12,525 nucleotides of DNA from Phycisphaeraceae bacterium. GTDB lineage: Bacteria > Planctomycetota > Phycisphaerae > Phycisphaerales > Phycisphaeraceae. Both the position numbers and the translations under genes were made by a program. Position 1 is the stretch's first letter. Every line of letters begins with the position of its first letter. The notes beneath the pieces are model-generated. The model searched no databases and was not told the origin of the DNA. It saw only the letters and a program-made list of their open reading frames with translations. The stretch covers positions 1 through 12,525 of the forward strand of contig JAJDCT010000076.1 in the NCBI GenBank assembly GCA_029260695.1, read 5' to 3'. Below, piece after piece: positions 1 through 7,236 of this stretch.

Positions 1-1
1 C

Positions 2-280
2 TTAACCGGCGATCTCGATCATGACAGCTTTGTCGGGATCACCGACCTGAACATCATCCTTAGCCGGTGGAACCAGGTCGTCTTCCCGGGCATTATGGCT
101 GACCCCAATACGGACGGGTTCGTCGGGATCGAAGACCTCAACGTGGTCCTGAGTAACTGGAACGCCGGGACACCTCCCCCTATCGGATCGGCTGTGCCCG
201 AGCCTTCGGCGGCCTTGATCGGTAGCGTGCTGTCTTTGGGCCTGCTGGGCCGTCGCAGACGTGTAACGCTTTATGGTTGA
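2..280 (+). CDS. Dockerin-like, PEP-CTERM-tailed secreted protein, C-terminal fragment
   Basis: The 5' part lies outside the window; 92 C-terminal residues are visible, in frame from base 2. Two Ca-loop dockerin-like repeats are seen: residues 4-23 (DLDHDSFVGITDLNIILSRW) and 34-53 (DPNTDGFVGIEDLNVVLSNW). Each has spaced acidic/Asn positions followed by an amphipathic helix ending in W-N, the planctomycete dockerin pattern. A short Pro/Gly linker leads to a PEP-CTERM tail: VPEP at residues 65-68, a hydrophobic stretch at about 70-83, then an RRRR cluster at 84-87. In known families this tail directs export and sorting by an exosortase, with removal near the PEP motif; the dockerin repeats may bind calcium or mediate protein contacts. 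The N-terminal functional domain is unknown. The downstream neighbour is convergent, and repeat element A separates the two. Confidence 0.88.
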   Translation, partial: LTGDLDHDSFVGITDLNIILSRWNQVVFPGIMADPNTDGFVGIEDLNVVLSNWNAGTPPPIGSAVPEPSAALIGSVLSLGLLGRRRRVTLYG

Positions 281-303
281 AACAGTGCCATAGTGAAGCA
301 GTA

Positions 304-387
304 ATCACGGAGACTCCACCGGCAGAGCCGGTGGCTGAGGGCGACCCGTAACGCCCAGGACTCAATCAGAAACCGTATAAGACGTGA
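304..387. repeat. Dispersed hairpin repeat, copy A
   Basis: A perfect inverted repeat CCACCGGC (316-323), loop AGA, GCCGGTGG (327-334) forms the core. The whole segment, flanks included, aligns with copy B at 5168-5249. The 12 bases from the shared ATC to the hairpin are ungapped in both copies. Matching words follow the hairpin: AGGG, GCCCA, TCAA, CAGAA, CCGTAT. The arm base pairs differ but compensate (A-T here, C-G in B), which suggests that the fold matters. It lies between convergent genes, ending 17 bases beyond the stop codon of the PilZ gene. No U-run follows the stem on either strand, so it is not a classical intrinsic terminator. Confidence 0.75.
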
Positions 388-404
388 TTCAGCATATTGC
401 CGGT

Positions 405-1193
405 TCAGTCTTGACGTTCTTTTTTCAACATCTGCCGTTGGAGCCAGACCGACAGGCGTTGGAGTTGGTCTTCGACCTGTTTCTGCCATGCGGGGTCCTC
501 GAAGATGAACGACATCCCCAGGTAGAGGTCACCGTTGTCGAGTTTGTCTGTGTGGACAATGCGGGCCTTGAGATCCAGAGGTTTTTCGAGTGTCGGGAGT
601 TGGGCGTGCAGGTCACAGGCGGCGTCCAGGCCGAAGACGGGGTGAACTGACTTTTCGATAACGATCGCCAGGCCCATCCCCCCGCTGCTGATATTGACCA
701 GGCGGGCCCTATGACTCTTTTCGACGTCCAGCGAAGCGAGTCGTGCGCGTTGCAGGGTGGCCTGGTCTTGCGGGTCGATCTTTAACAGGACCGGGAACAC
801 CTCGATCCCCGCGCTGATCGGGACGCGGTAGAAATCCCTGAGTTGCCCGGAGAAGACCTTTGTCGGGGGTGACAACTGCACCGCATCGACACGCACGGTT
901 TCGCTTAGGTTGTGTCTGACGTGCGCGATGACACGGCAGCGCCCGACCAGGCGTGTCTGCCTCTGTATCGCGAGGACATCGACGTCATCGCCCTGGCGGA
1001 GGCGTGTACCAAGATCCCGAACCCCGGGCTCTTCGATCGTGGTGACCTGATCCGCCCCTAGAGCCAGGACCCGGGCGCGGGTTGATAGCCCGCCCTCCTC
1101 CTGCGGTTTAGAAGTGAGATTGACACGCACCGCCCCGTTCTCCGCCGCCAGCGAACGGACAATCCCAAACCAGATTTTCAAGTCGTCGCCCAT
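405..1193 (-). CDS. PilZ-domain protein, YcgR-like (c-di-GMP binding)
   Basis: A 262-residue cytoplasmic protein. In numbering from the GTG at 1199 (264 residues), the C-terminal half is a PilZ domain. It has the RxxxR c-di-GMP motif at R121-R125 (RDFYR), the (D/N)xSxxG motif at N169-G174 (NISSGG) and a closing beta strand (YLGMSF, about 226-231). Residues about 35-115 form a beta-rich N-terminal domain in the position of the YcgR/PilZN domain. The C-terminal 30 residues are an amphipathic, Gln-rich helix. In the family, c-di-GMP binding at these arginines changes partner contacts, for example with flagellar motor proteins; the partner here is unknown. GTG codons at 1199 and 1196 precede ATG 1193; no clear Shine-Dalgarno sequence is visible, and ATG was chosen by codon preference. 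The gene is convergent with the dockerin gene and divergent from the small membrane gene. Confidence 0.85.
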   Translation of the reverse strand: MGDDLKIWFGIVRSLAAENGAVRVNLTSKPQEEGGLSTRARVLALGADQVTTIEEPGVRDLGTRLRQGDDVDVLAIQRQTRLVGRCRVIAHVRHNLSETVRVDAVQLSPPTKVFSGQLRDFYRVPISAGIEVFPVLLKIDPQDQATLQRARLASLDVEKSHRARLVNISSGGMGLAIVIEKSVHPVFGLDAACDLHAQLPTLEKPLDLKARIVHTDKLDNGDLYLGMSFIFEDPAWQKQVEDQLQRLSVWLQRQMLKKERQD

Positions 1194-1464
1194 CACCACT
1201 CACTGAGTTGCACAGCCAGGAACTAACCCTGAACATCCGCCCTGTGCTTAAGGCTGCTGGTTGGTTGGCTTGGATGGTAGGGCCCGGCCGCCGTGTCCGC
1301 AACGCAGGCGATACACTTACCGCTCACAGCCTAGCGCCTCTAACCAAAGGCCCTACCCTCGCAGGAGACACACACTGGCCAGCCCGAGCCGAACACGACG
1401 CCGATCTCGTACACGGCTGCTGACACCTGCCCGACGGAGGCGAGTAAGCCGGAGGCTGACCTGG
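1194..1464. other. Intergenic region with 9-bp inverted repeat
   Basis: This is the divergent gap between the PilZ gene and the small membrane gene. It contains GGTAGGGCC (1276-1284) and its exact reverse complement GGCCCTACC (1349-1357), 64 bases apart, which could close a larger structured RNA or be an operator-like pair. No tRNA or known riboswitch core was recognised. The + strand is open from 1261, but the conceptual peptide is very Arg/Pro/Ser-rich and looks non-coding until about 1440. Confidence 0.4.
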
Positions 1465-1764
1465 GTGGTTCTCGCCTTGCAGGCGGCGCTGCTGCTGACG
1501 CTGGCGGTGACACCCAGTGATCCGCCATCGGGGCCTCACCTGTTGCGGCTGCTTTGGGCGTCGATGCACAGGCCGACGTTCTACCCGCTGGTGGCGCTGC
1601 TGGTCGGCGGGCCGGCGCTGACCTGGATCGCCTGGCGAACCCCAGGCCGACACCGTACGGTGCTTATCTGGGCGTGGGTGGTGTTTCTGGCTGTGTTGAT
1701 CAGCGCATTCGGCGACCGGACCGTGGTGATGCTGCGTGTGCTTTGGTGGCACTTAAATCGCTGA
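1465..1764 (+). CDS. Small integral membrane protein, unknown function
   Basis: A 99-residue protein with three hydrophobic segments when started at GTG 1465: about residues 1-16 (VLALQAALLLTLAV), 40-57 (FYPLVALLVGGPALTWIAW) and 66-85 (TVLIWAWVVFLAVLISAF). Loops are rich in Arg and Pro, and it ends in WWHLNR. The start was chosen because GGAGG at 1451-1455 sits nine bases before this GTG. The frame stays open back to TTG 1261, but that extension is an implausible Arg-rich string with few start codons. I do not recognise the family. The gene is convergent with the flippase-like gene, 46 bases away. The hydrophobic pattern and a good ribosome binding site support a real gene, but it could be a spurious ORF in GC-rich DNA. 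Confidence 0.5.
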   Translation: MVLALQAALLLTLAVTPSDPPSGPHLLRLLWASMHRPTFYPLVALLVGGPALTWIAWRTPGRHRTVLIWAWVVFLAVLISAFGDRTVVMLRVLWWHLNR

Positions 1765-1810
1765 GACAAGCGCATTGGCATTTCCAAGGCGGGAGAAGAA
1801 GGGGCAGAGG

Positions 1811-3031
1811 CTACGCGTTGGCGCTCGCGTCGTCGGACATGGATTCGGTGTCGATTCCATCTTCGTGGACCTGTGGGAACAGGTGGATATCGCCGCGCAG
1901 CATCATGACCGCGCCGATCAAGGCGTAGGCGACAAGGAACAGCCGGATCATCACGAGCATGCTCACCAGCTGGTTGGCGTCGGCGAGCGGCGAGGGCAAG
2001 AGCATGGCGACCACGAGGGCCTCCATCACACCCAGCCCCTGATACGTCAGCGGGACGCTGCCGGCTAAGAAGACCACCGGCAGGACCGTGAGCATCAATT
2101 CAACCGGTAAGTCCATACCCAGCGCGTAGCCGGCAAGGGTGGTCGCCAAGGCCTGACAGATGTGTACCGGGAGGCTGATGAGTACGGCGGTGAAGATCAC
2201 GCGCTTGTGATCGCGGTAGGCCGAGGCCGCTTCGTCGATCCGCACGAGGATGTGTTCGGGCCCAAGTTTGGCGAACAGACGGTCGAGCCGGATAGCCGAT
2301 CGCACGTGACGGGAGAAGTAGAAGATCGGCGTGATCAAAGCCCCGGCGAAGCCCAGCCAGATCAATAACGTCACCGTGGACACCAGGCCCCGGACGTCCG
2401 GGTCGGGCCCACCCTGCGCGAGCATCACCAGCCCGGCGATCCCCGCGAGTAATATCAGCCCAAGCAGGCCCGTGATACGGTCGAAGATGACACTCATCAC
2501 CGCGATGCCGCGCGCGCCGCTGCCCTTGGCGGCGTAGTAGGCCTTGATGACGTCCCCGCCTGTCATCCCGGGCATACAGAAGTTGAAGAACAGGCCCACC
2601 ATGGTCAACCGGATGGCTCGGGTGTAGGGCACTTGCATGCCCCGGCAGCGCATCAGAAGCCACCAGCGGAACGCCTGGATCGGGAAGACCGGGAGGATCA
2701 AGGCCAGTCCAAACAATAAGAGACGCGTGTCGGAGCTGCGCAGCATCGAGACGATCCCGGGCTTGAATCGAGGCTGGTCGGCGGTCATCTCATCAGTGGG
2801 GATATGGACGCGGACCCGATCGCTGCCGCCGTGGGTTAGAAGTGTCCACCAGCCATCGGGCTCTTCAGATGAGACCCTCAGTGTCATTTCCTGATCGGCC
2901 ACCGTCCCGTCTGCGAAGGTATACCCCTCTGGGATCACAACCCGGTCCTGCCAGGAGAGCGTGAAGACGATGTAGCCGATCCCCGCCGCTGCCAGGAGAA
3001 GCCGAAGTGTGATTGAGATCAGTTTCTTCAT
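1811..3031 (-). CDS. Flippase-like / lysylphosphatidylglycerol synthase TM-region protein (UPF0104 type)
   Basis: A 406-residue multi-pass inner-membrane protein. An N-terminal helix (about residues 3-25) is followed by an extracytoplasmic stretch of about 70 residues (26-97), then seven or so helices from about 104 to 377. Family landmarks are visible: FRWWLLMR at 121-128, a loop with FFNFCMPGMTGGDVIKAYYA (148-167), SVIFDRITGLLG (180-191) and the C-terminal SVPLTYQGLGVMEAL (325-339), matching the family's Pro-Gly-Gly and GGLGVxE-like signatures. Relatives include AglD and the flippase half of MprF, which handle lipid-linked or aminoacylated lipids; the substrate here cannot be told. The synthase domain of MprF is absent. 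Start at ATG 3031 gives the membrane helix directly; an upstream in-frame ATG (3118) would add 29 unlikely residues and invade the divergent promoter region. Confidence 0.85.
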   Translation of the reverse strand: MKKLISITLRLLLAAAGIGYIVFTLSWQDRVVIPEGYTFADGTVADQEMTLRVSSEEPDGWWTLLTHGGSDRVRVHIPTDEMTADQPRFKPGIVSMLRSSDTRLLLFGLALILPVFPIQAFRWWLLMRCRGMQVPYTRAIRLTMVGLFFNFCMPGMTGGDVIKAYYAAKGSGARGIAVMSVIFDRITGLLGLILLAGIAGLVMLAQGGPDPDVRGLVSTVTLLIWLGFAGALITPIFYFSRHVRSAIRLDRLFAKLGPEHILVRIDEAASAYRDHKRVIFTAVLISLPVHICQALATTLAGYALGMDLPVELMLTVLPVVFLAGSVPLTYQGLGVMEALVVAMLLPSPLADANQLVSMLVMIRLFLVAYALIGAVMMLRGDIHLFPQVHEDGIDTESMSDDASANA

Positions 3032-3171
3032 GGCGGGCCTGCGGTGTGTCGTAATGAGTCGCGCTGAATCCCCAGGATTCCCCCGCTGACTCCCCCCAAG
3101 AAACGGTGTCCTCATCATCGGCGGGCGGTGGGTTTCTTCGCCAGCGTTCCCCGCCGGGTGCCGATCTTAGC

Positions 3172-3177
3172 TATCCT
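3172..3177 (+). promoter_or_regulatory. Possible -10 element of the 3184 gene
   Basis: TATCCT is followed by six bases and then ATG 3184. If used, transcription would begin almost at the start codon. No good -35 was seen 16-18 bases upstream, so support is weak. Confidence 0.25.
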
Positions 3178-3183
3178 GAGGAC

Positions 3184-3780
3184 ATGTCGACACTTGACCC
3201 AGGATTAGAGCCGCCGGGAGACTGGCAGTCGCCTTACCCGCCGACACCCCGGGGTCCCGGTGGGCCGACGAACGCGTCCAACACGGCGGCGGTGTATGTA
3301 TGGATATGTGCCGGCATGGGGCTGATGATGACTTGTTGCTGCGTACTAAACGCCGCCGTGATGCCATTGCAGCCGCAATTGTTTATGGAGCAACTCCCAC
3401 CGGACCTGCCCCCTGAGCTACAAAACGTGGACTGGAATCAGTTCATTGTGGTTCTATCAACGGTCCTGGTCATTCTTTACCTGGTGGTGCTTTTAATCCC
3501 CAGCATCGTGCTGATGATCCTGGGTTTCGGGGTGCGTAAGGGGGCCCGCGGCCAAATGACCGCCGCCAAGGTTCTGATCTGGCTCTTCGCGGCGCTTGGG
3601 GGGTTGGGGTTGGTACTAAGCCTGATCAACCTGGCCGTCACAAGCCAGATCATTACTCTGGTTCTACCGGCGCTGGTCTTCGGCGGGTGGTTGTGGCTAT
3701 CGCTCACGGCCATTGCGAAGCTGAAGATCGCATCACAGTCATCGCCTGATATGAAGCGGGCCGATCCTTGGGGGGCTTAG
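3184..3780 (+). CDS. Four-helix membrane protein, unknown function
   Basis: A 198-residue protein with a Pro/Gly-rich cytoplasmic-looking N-terminus (residues 1-32, PPTPRGPGGPTN) and four hydrophobic helices at about 36-58, 87-115, 128-152 and 156-178. The first helix contains a TCCC cysteine cluster (50-53). The loop between helices 1 and 2 is Pro/Gln-rich (PLQPQLFMEQLPPDLPPE). The short polar tail is KIASQSSPDMKRADPWGA. Proteins with a proline-rich head and a small TM bundle are common in planctomycetes, but I cannot assign a family. ATG 3184 was chosen because the upstream extension to 3106 is Ser/Gly/Arg-rich and runs into the divergent flippase-gene region. GAGG at 3178-3181 is too close to ATG for an ideal ribosome binding site. 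The next gene follows in the same direction after 72 bases. Confidence 0.75.
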   Translation: MSTLDPGLEPPGDWQSPYPPTPRGPGGPTNASNTAAVYVWICAGMGLMMTCCCVLNAAVMPLQPQLFMEQLPPDLPPELQNVDWNQFIVVLSTVLVILYLVVLLIPSIVLMILGFGVRKGARGQMTAAKVLIWLFAALGGLGLVLSLINLAVTSQIITLVLPALVFGGWLWLSLTAIAKLKIASQSSPDMKRADPWGA

Positions 3781-3812
3781 CTCCTGTGTGAAGCCACGTG
3801 TCGGTAGCTGGC

Positions 3813-3818
3813 TATAAT
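3813..3818 (+). promoter_or_regulatory. Perfect TATAAT -10 hexamer upstream of the alpha-toroid gene
   Basis: TATAAT lies 34 bases before ATG 3853, in the 72-base gap after the membrane protein gene. The -35 position (about 3789-3795, TGAAGCC) is a poor match to TTGACA. It suggests that the downstream gene has its own promoter. Confidence 0.45.
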
Positions 3819-3852
3819 CTTACCGTCACAGTTATTACGGCGGGAAACCATC

Positions 3853-5022
3853 ATGATGTGTAACCGAATCGTCGCGTGCTTGAGTGTGGTTGTGCTGACG
3901 TTCGGCCTCACGGATCGGGCCTGCGGGATCGACGCCGGGCACGATGCGGCGGCTTCAGCTTCGATCGAACGGGGCGTGGCGTTTTTGAGGTCGACACAGA
4001 ACGACGATGGGAGTTGGACGCCCCAGCCCGGGCCGGCGGTGACGGCGATGGCGGTCACGGTGATGATCGACTCGGGGTTGGTTGCGCCCAATGATCCGCA
4101 GGTCGAAAAGGGGCTCGCATACATCCTGGCGAACGTGCGCGAAGACGGGGGCATCCATTCGGGCATCCTCGCGAATTACAACACCGCCATCAGCCTTAGC
4201 GCGTTGGACCTGGTCCGCGATCGGCCTGGCATGGAGGAGACAATCAAGCGGGCGCAGGATTTTTTGCGTGGGATCCAGTGGGACGGTCAGGCCGATGCAC
4301 AGGGCAACGCTGTCGGTGAAGCGCACGCTTTCTTCGGCGGCGCGGGCTACGGCAAGCACGGACGCCCGGACATGTCCAACACACAGATCATGCTCCAGGG
4401 GCTCTACGACTCGGGGCTCGATTGCAAAGACCCGGCGTTCATCCGGGCAATCACGTTCATCAGCCGGTGCCAGGGCATCGACAGCAATGCCCAGTTCGCA
4501 GGATTGATCGGGCAGGATGGCGGGTTTATCTACGCCACCAGCGTCAACAAAGACCTGATCGGCGTGCCCCAGTCGATGGCCAATCCCGACATGGTGGATG
4601 AAGCGGTAGCCGGTCGGCCGGTATCGGGCCTGCGGACCTACGGCTCGATGACCTACGCCGGCTTCAAGAGCTACCTCTACGCCCAACTCGACCGTGATGA
4701 CCCGCGTGTCGTCGAGGCGCTGAACTGGATCAAGCAACACTACACGCTTGATCACAACCCGGGGATGCCCGAGGCGATCCGGCTTCAGGGGCTGTACTAC
4801 TACTACATGACTTTCGGCAGGGCCTTGGATGCGTTTGGGCAAACAACGATCCAGACCGCCGACGGCGTGCAGCACGACTGGGCCAACGATCTAATCGATG
4901 CGCTTTCGTCACGTCAGCTTGACGACGGGTCGTGGACCAACGACGCGGACCGCTGGATGGAGGGGGATGCAAATCTCGTCACCTGCTACGCCCTGATCGC
5001 GCTGGAGGCGGCGGTGGAGTAG
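3853..5022 (+). CDS. Secreted prenyltransferase/squalene oxidase repeat (alpha-toroid) protein
   Basis: A 389-residue protein. Residues 1-25 form a signal peptide (short polar head, hydrophobic VACLSVVVLTFGL, Ala/Cys/Gly near the cleavage site). The mature part is built of alpha-alpha repeats as in terpene cyclases and prenyltransferase beta subunits. QW-like repeat cores occur at NDDGSWTPQ (50-58) and LDDGSWTND (356-364), and repeat helices at about 36-48, 83-97, 112-122, 176-188, 195-206, 283-296 and 341-354. The segment LNWIKQHYTLDHNPGMPEA and the GLYYYYMTFGRAL stretch (313-325) are typical of the planctomycete exported group. It is shorter than squalene-hopene cyclase (about 630 residues), and an export signal argues against hopanoid synthesis. 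Function is unknown; an extracytoplasmic binding or toroid-fold role is inferred. Two adjacent ATGs (3853, 3856) are equally possible. Own promoter likely (TATAAT at 3813). Confidence 0.85.
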   Translation: MMCNRIVACLSVVVLTFGLTDRACGIDAGHDAAASASIERGVAFLRSTQNDDGSWTPQPGPAVTAMAVTVMIDSGLVAPNDPQVEKGLAYILANVREDGGIHSGILANYNTAISLSALDLVRDRPGMEETIKRAQDFLRGIQWDGQADAQGNAVGEAHAFFGGAGYGKHGRPDMSNTQIMLQGLYDSGLDCKDPAFIRAITFISRCQGIDSNAQFAGLIGQDGGFIYATSVNKDLIGVPQSMANPDMVDEAVAGRPVSGLRTYGSMTYAGFKSYLYAQLDRDDPRVVEALNWIKQHYTLDHNPGMPEAIRLQGLYYYYMTFGRALDAFGQTTIQTADGVQHDWANDLIDALSSRQLDDGSWTNDADRWMEGDANLVTCYALIALEAAVE

Positions 5023-5167
5023 GGGTTCACGAATAAAGCCTTCGACTTCTAATTGATTTCACCGGTGCCCCCACGGAAGCCCGCGGATTGTCATCCGTAG
5101 GCTCTAGCATTATGACCGCTCCGTATGAATCGCGCTGTACGGATCACGATTAAAACTGGTGTCCATC
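5023..5167. other. Convergent intergenic spacer with inverted repeats
   Basis: No gene seen. A perfect 7-bp inverted repeat ATCCGTA (5093-5099) / TACGGAT (5138-5144) encloses 38 bases. A 6-bp pair CACGAT / ATCGTG overlaps the start of repeat copy B. Both could fold in the 3' RNA of either flanking gene. No U-run terminator is evident. Confidence 0.4.
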
Positions 5168-5249
5168 ATCGTGGCCAATCCCCCGGCAGAGCCGGGGGCT
5201 CAGGGAAGAACTTCCGCCCACGAATCAAGCAGAATCCGTATTACACCGA
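5168..5249. repeat. Dispersed hairpin repeat, copy B
   Basis: The hairpin CCCCCGGC (5180-5187), loop AGA, GCCGGGGG (5191-5198) is perfect. It shares flanking sequence on both sides with copy A (304-387), in the same orientation and with the same 12-base offset from ATC to the stem. Its right end runs into the stop codon of the RDD-protein gene (5241-5243), so that the last nine bases are coding. It lies between convergent genes, as does copy A. Confidence 0.75.
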
Positions 5250-7094
5250 GTCGTCGGCGCCGCTGTCTTCATCGGGAGGCGGCGGCGCATCTGAGATGAC
5301 AACGGTTCGGCCCACCAGGTCGCCGAGGCGTTGGCGGTGCGGGGCGATGACGGGGAGCAGGAGCAGGAGCCATGCCCAGGGGAGCAAGTCCAAGGACTTG
5401 AGCAGGCCGCGGACCAGTAGCTGCCAGGCGCGGGGGCGCGTGCCGGTGAGGGTAGCGGTGCGTAGGCCGGTGAGGGTTTTGCCCAGGGAGCGTGCGAGGA
5501 AAAGCTCGACAAGGGTGGTATGAGTGACGAAGACGGCGATGACGACGGCACCGGGTAGCATCTGCTCTGCGGAATGGGCGACACCGTTGCCCGGCCAGCG
5601 GAGCATCAGTTCTTCGAACGACAGGTCGAAATAGGCCATCGCCGCAAGTAGCCCCGGTGCCATGTCGATGGCTGCGGCGGCGGCGCGTCGGACCAGGTCG
5701 GCGACCACCACATCATCGGGCAGGTCCAGCCTGTTCCACGCGGCGTCCCTGCGCCAGAACGCCAACATCAAGACGGTGATCAGGATGACGACGAAGGCGA
5801 GCATGATGTACTGGGCCAGGTCATCCATCGCGCTGCGTGTCTTTAGCAACAATTTGGTGGGCTCAAGCACGGTGTTGCCGCGTACGTCCAGCTGGGTCCA
5901 GATTAGTGGGGCGAGCCCGCCGGGGTCGGGGGCGGCAAGGTCGATAGCAGAGCGATGAGCGACCAGGGCGGCGGCGTTGCCTGTGCTGAGGATGCACCAC
6001 GGCGTCGCGGAGACATCGTCAAGGCTCATCGTGTCCACGGGCAGTGCCTTGCCGTCGCGGAGCACGGAGAGCGTGGCTGAGAGTTGCCCCCGCTGGTAGA
6101 CATGCTGGGCCAAGACAAGTTGATTTTCGACAGCCAGCAGTTCGATGCCGTCGGCCTCATTATTTTGTACTGGATAGACCTGATTGGACCAGGCGCTGGT
6201 CGGCTCTGCATCTGAGTGGTAGACGCTGATGGTTTCTGGGAGCTGTGTGCTACCTGCGTTTTCGCGGGCTGTCAGCGTGGGGCGATCGTTTTGCTTACGT
6301 TCGGCGAGGAGCCTGGCTTCCGCGCCGTGGGGCCAGTCTTGCGGCAGTGGGTGGGTCCGCCATCTGCCGTGCTCAAGGTACAAAAGCCGGTCGACCGGCA
6401 ACGCGGTTTCAGGCAGCTCGACCACGGGCTGTATGTCTACAGGGTCGATGTTGTCAGCCGTCGCATCCTCGGCCGGGGGTGGTTCTATCTCACTGGGCGT
6501 AGTTGCCTGGGTGGTTGGTGTCTGTTGCTGGATCGCAGAGGTGCCGTGCCGGGGCGGGAGTCCGATGGCCAGGTTGCGTTGACGGCGGGCGGCTGCGTCG
6601 CTGCTTTGTGTATCCGAGGGTTGTTCCAAGGCATCGATCGCCGACAGGGACTGTTGATCTTCGATGCGTACCAAGACCCACGGGCCGGTCTGTGTCAGAG
6701 CCATGGCACGGACAGAGGCACCGCTTGGCAGCCTGGGTTCAACGCGTTGGCGGTAGACCCAGCCGTCTTGCAGGGGCGAAGGTTCGGCACGGATCACTTG
6801 GACCGCACCGTCGGGGTAGATGATCCAAAGCGAATGGTCTCTGGAGGCAACCCGGTGGGGGCGGACCTCGCCACGCAAAGCCTGGACTTTGTTGATCTGT
6901 GAGGGCGGGTCACCAAGCGCGTGGTGATAGACCGTGAATACCTCGGGTCGGTCGTGCTCTGGCATGAGTATCCAGAGCGATGACTCATCCGCGGCGGCGG
7001 TGAGCGATTGCCCGTGGGCTGGGAAGGCCCAGAGGGTCATGGCCAACAATACGCTTGTCAGGCGGACTTTTTTGAAGATCGATTTCACTTGCAT
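5241..7094 (-). CDS. RDD-domain membrane protein with large exported N-terminal region
   Basis: A 617-residue protein. Residues 1-28 are a signal peptide (FKKVRLTSVLLAMTLWAFPAHG, cleavage likely after AHG). Residues 29-180 and 231-425 are beta-rich with repeated W/L-I-x-x-D segments (SLWILMPE, SLWIIYPDG, GPWVLVR), suggestive of propeller-like blades. A Pro/Thr/Gln/Glu-rich linker lies at 184-230. A transmembrane helix follows at about 429-447, and then an RDD domain at 467-604: RRAAAAAID with its conserved Arg and Asp, LGKTLTGLR in the middle and RQRLGDLVGRTVV at the end. The tail is acidic and Pro-rich (PPPPDEDSGADD). RDD proteins are poorly characterised, some linked to ion transport; the large extracytoplasmic part is unusual. 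ATG 7094 gives the signal peptide; the upstream extension to 7271 would overlap cdsA. Divergent from cdsA. Confidence 0.8.
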   Translation of the reverse strand: MQVKSIFKKVRLTSVLLAMTLWAFPAHGQSLTAAADESSLWILMPEHDRPEVFTVYHHALGDPPSQINKVQALRGEVRPHRVASRDHSLWIIYPDGAVQVIRAEPSPLQDGWVYRQRVEPRLPSGASVRAMALTQTGPWVLVRIEDQQSLSAIDALEQPSDTQSSDAAARRQRNLAIGLPPRHGTSAIQQQTPTTQATTPSEIEPPPAEDATADNIDPVDIQPVVELPETALPVDRLLYLEHGRWRTHPLPQDWPHGAEARLLAERKQNDRPTLTARENAGSTQLPETISVYHSDAEPTSAWSNQVYPVQNNEADGIELLAVENQLVLAQHVYQRGQLSATLSVLRDGKALPVDTMSLDDVSATPWCILSTGNAAALVAHRSAIDLAAPDPGGLAPLIWTQLDVRGNTVLEPTKLLLKTRSAMDDLAQYIMLAFVVILITVLMLAFWRRDAAWNRLDLPDDVVVADLVRRAAAAAIDMAPGLLAAMAYFDLSFEELMLRWPGNGVAHSAEQMLPGAVVIAVFVTHTTLVELFLARSLGKTLTGLRTATLTGTRPRAWQLLVRGLLKSLDLLPWAWLLLLLPVIAPHRQRLGDLVGRTVVISDAPPPPDEDSGADDSV

Positions 7095-7199
7095 CCTGAT
7101 CACGGCATTTAAAGTAGTTGATCCCGAAGCCCCCGGCCAACTCCCGGGTTTATTCCGCACCTGTCCTGCGCTTTCCCTTCGGCCCATATCGGGCTGTGC

Positions 7200-7230
7200 T
7201 TGACGTGACCGGGGCGGGTTCGTGTAGGAT
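7200..7230 (+). promoter_or_regulatory. Candidate cdsA promoter
   Basis: TTGACG (7200-7205) resembles a -35, and TAGGAT (7225-7230) resembles a -10 after a long 19-base spacer, ending six bases before ATG 7237. The AGGA inside TAGGAT could instead act as a ribosome binding site, seven bases from ATG. The sequence alone cannot separate the two. Confidence 0.35.
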
Positions 7231-7236
7231 GCCCGT

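Noticed and set aside
4690..4701. DRDD in the alpha-toroid protein resembles the DxDD acid motif of class II terpene cyclases
   Set aside because: It falls in a repeat-helix context (LDRDDPRVVEALNWI) typical of the exported toroid family, not in the cyclase active-site context, and the protein is exported and too short for squalene-hopene cyclase.
3955..4875. 306-residue minus-strand open frame
   Set aside because: It lies opposite the alpha-toroid gene and has no recognisable pattern; it is a shadow.
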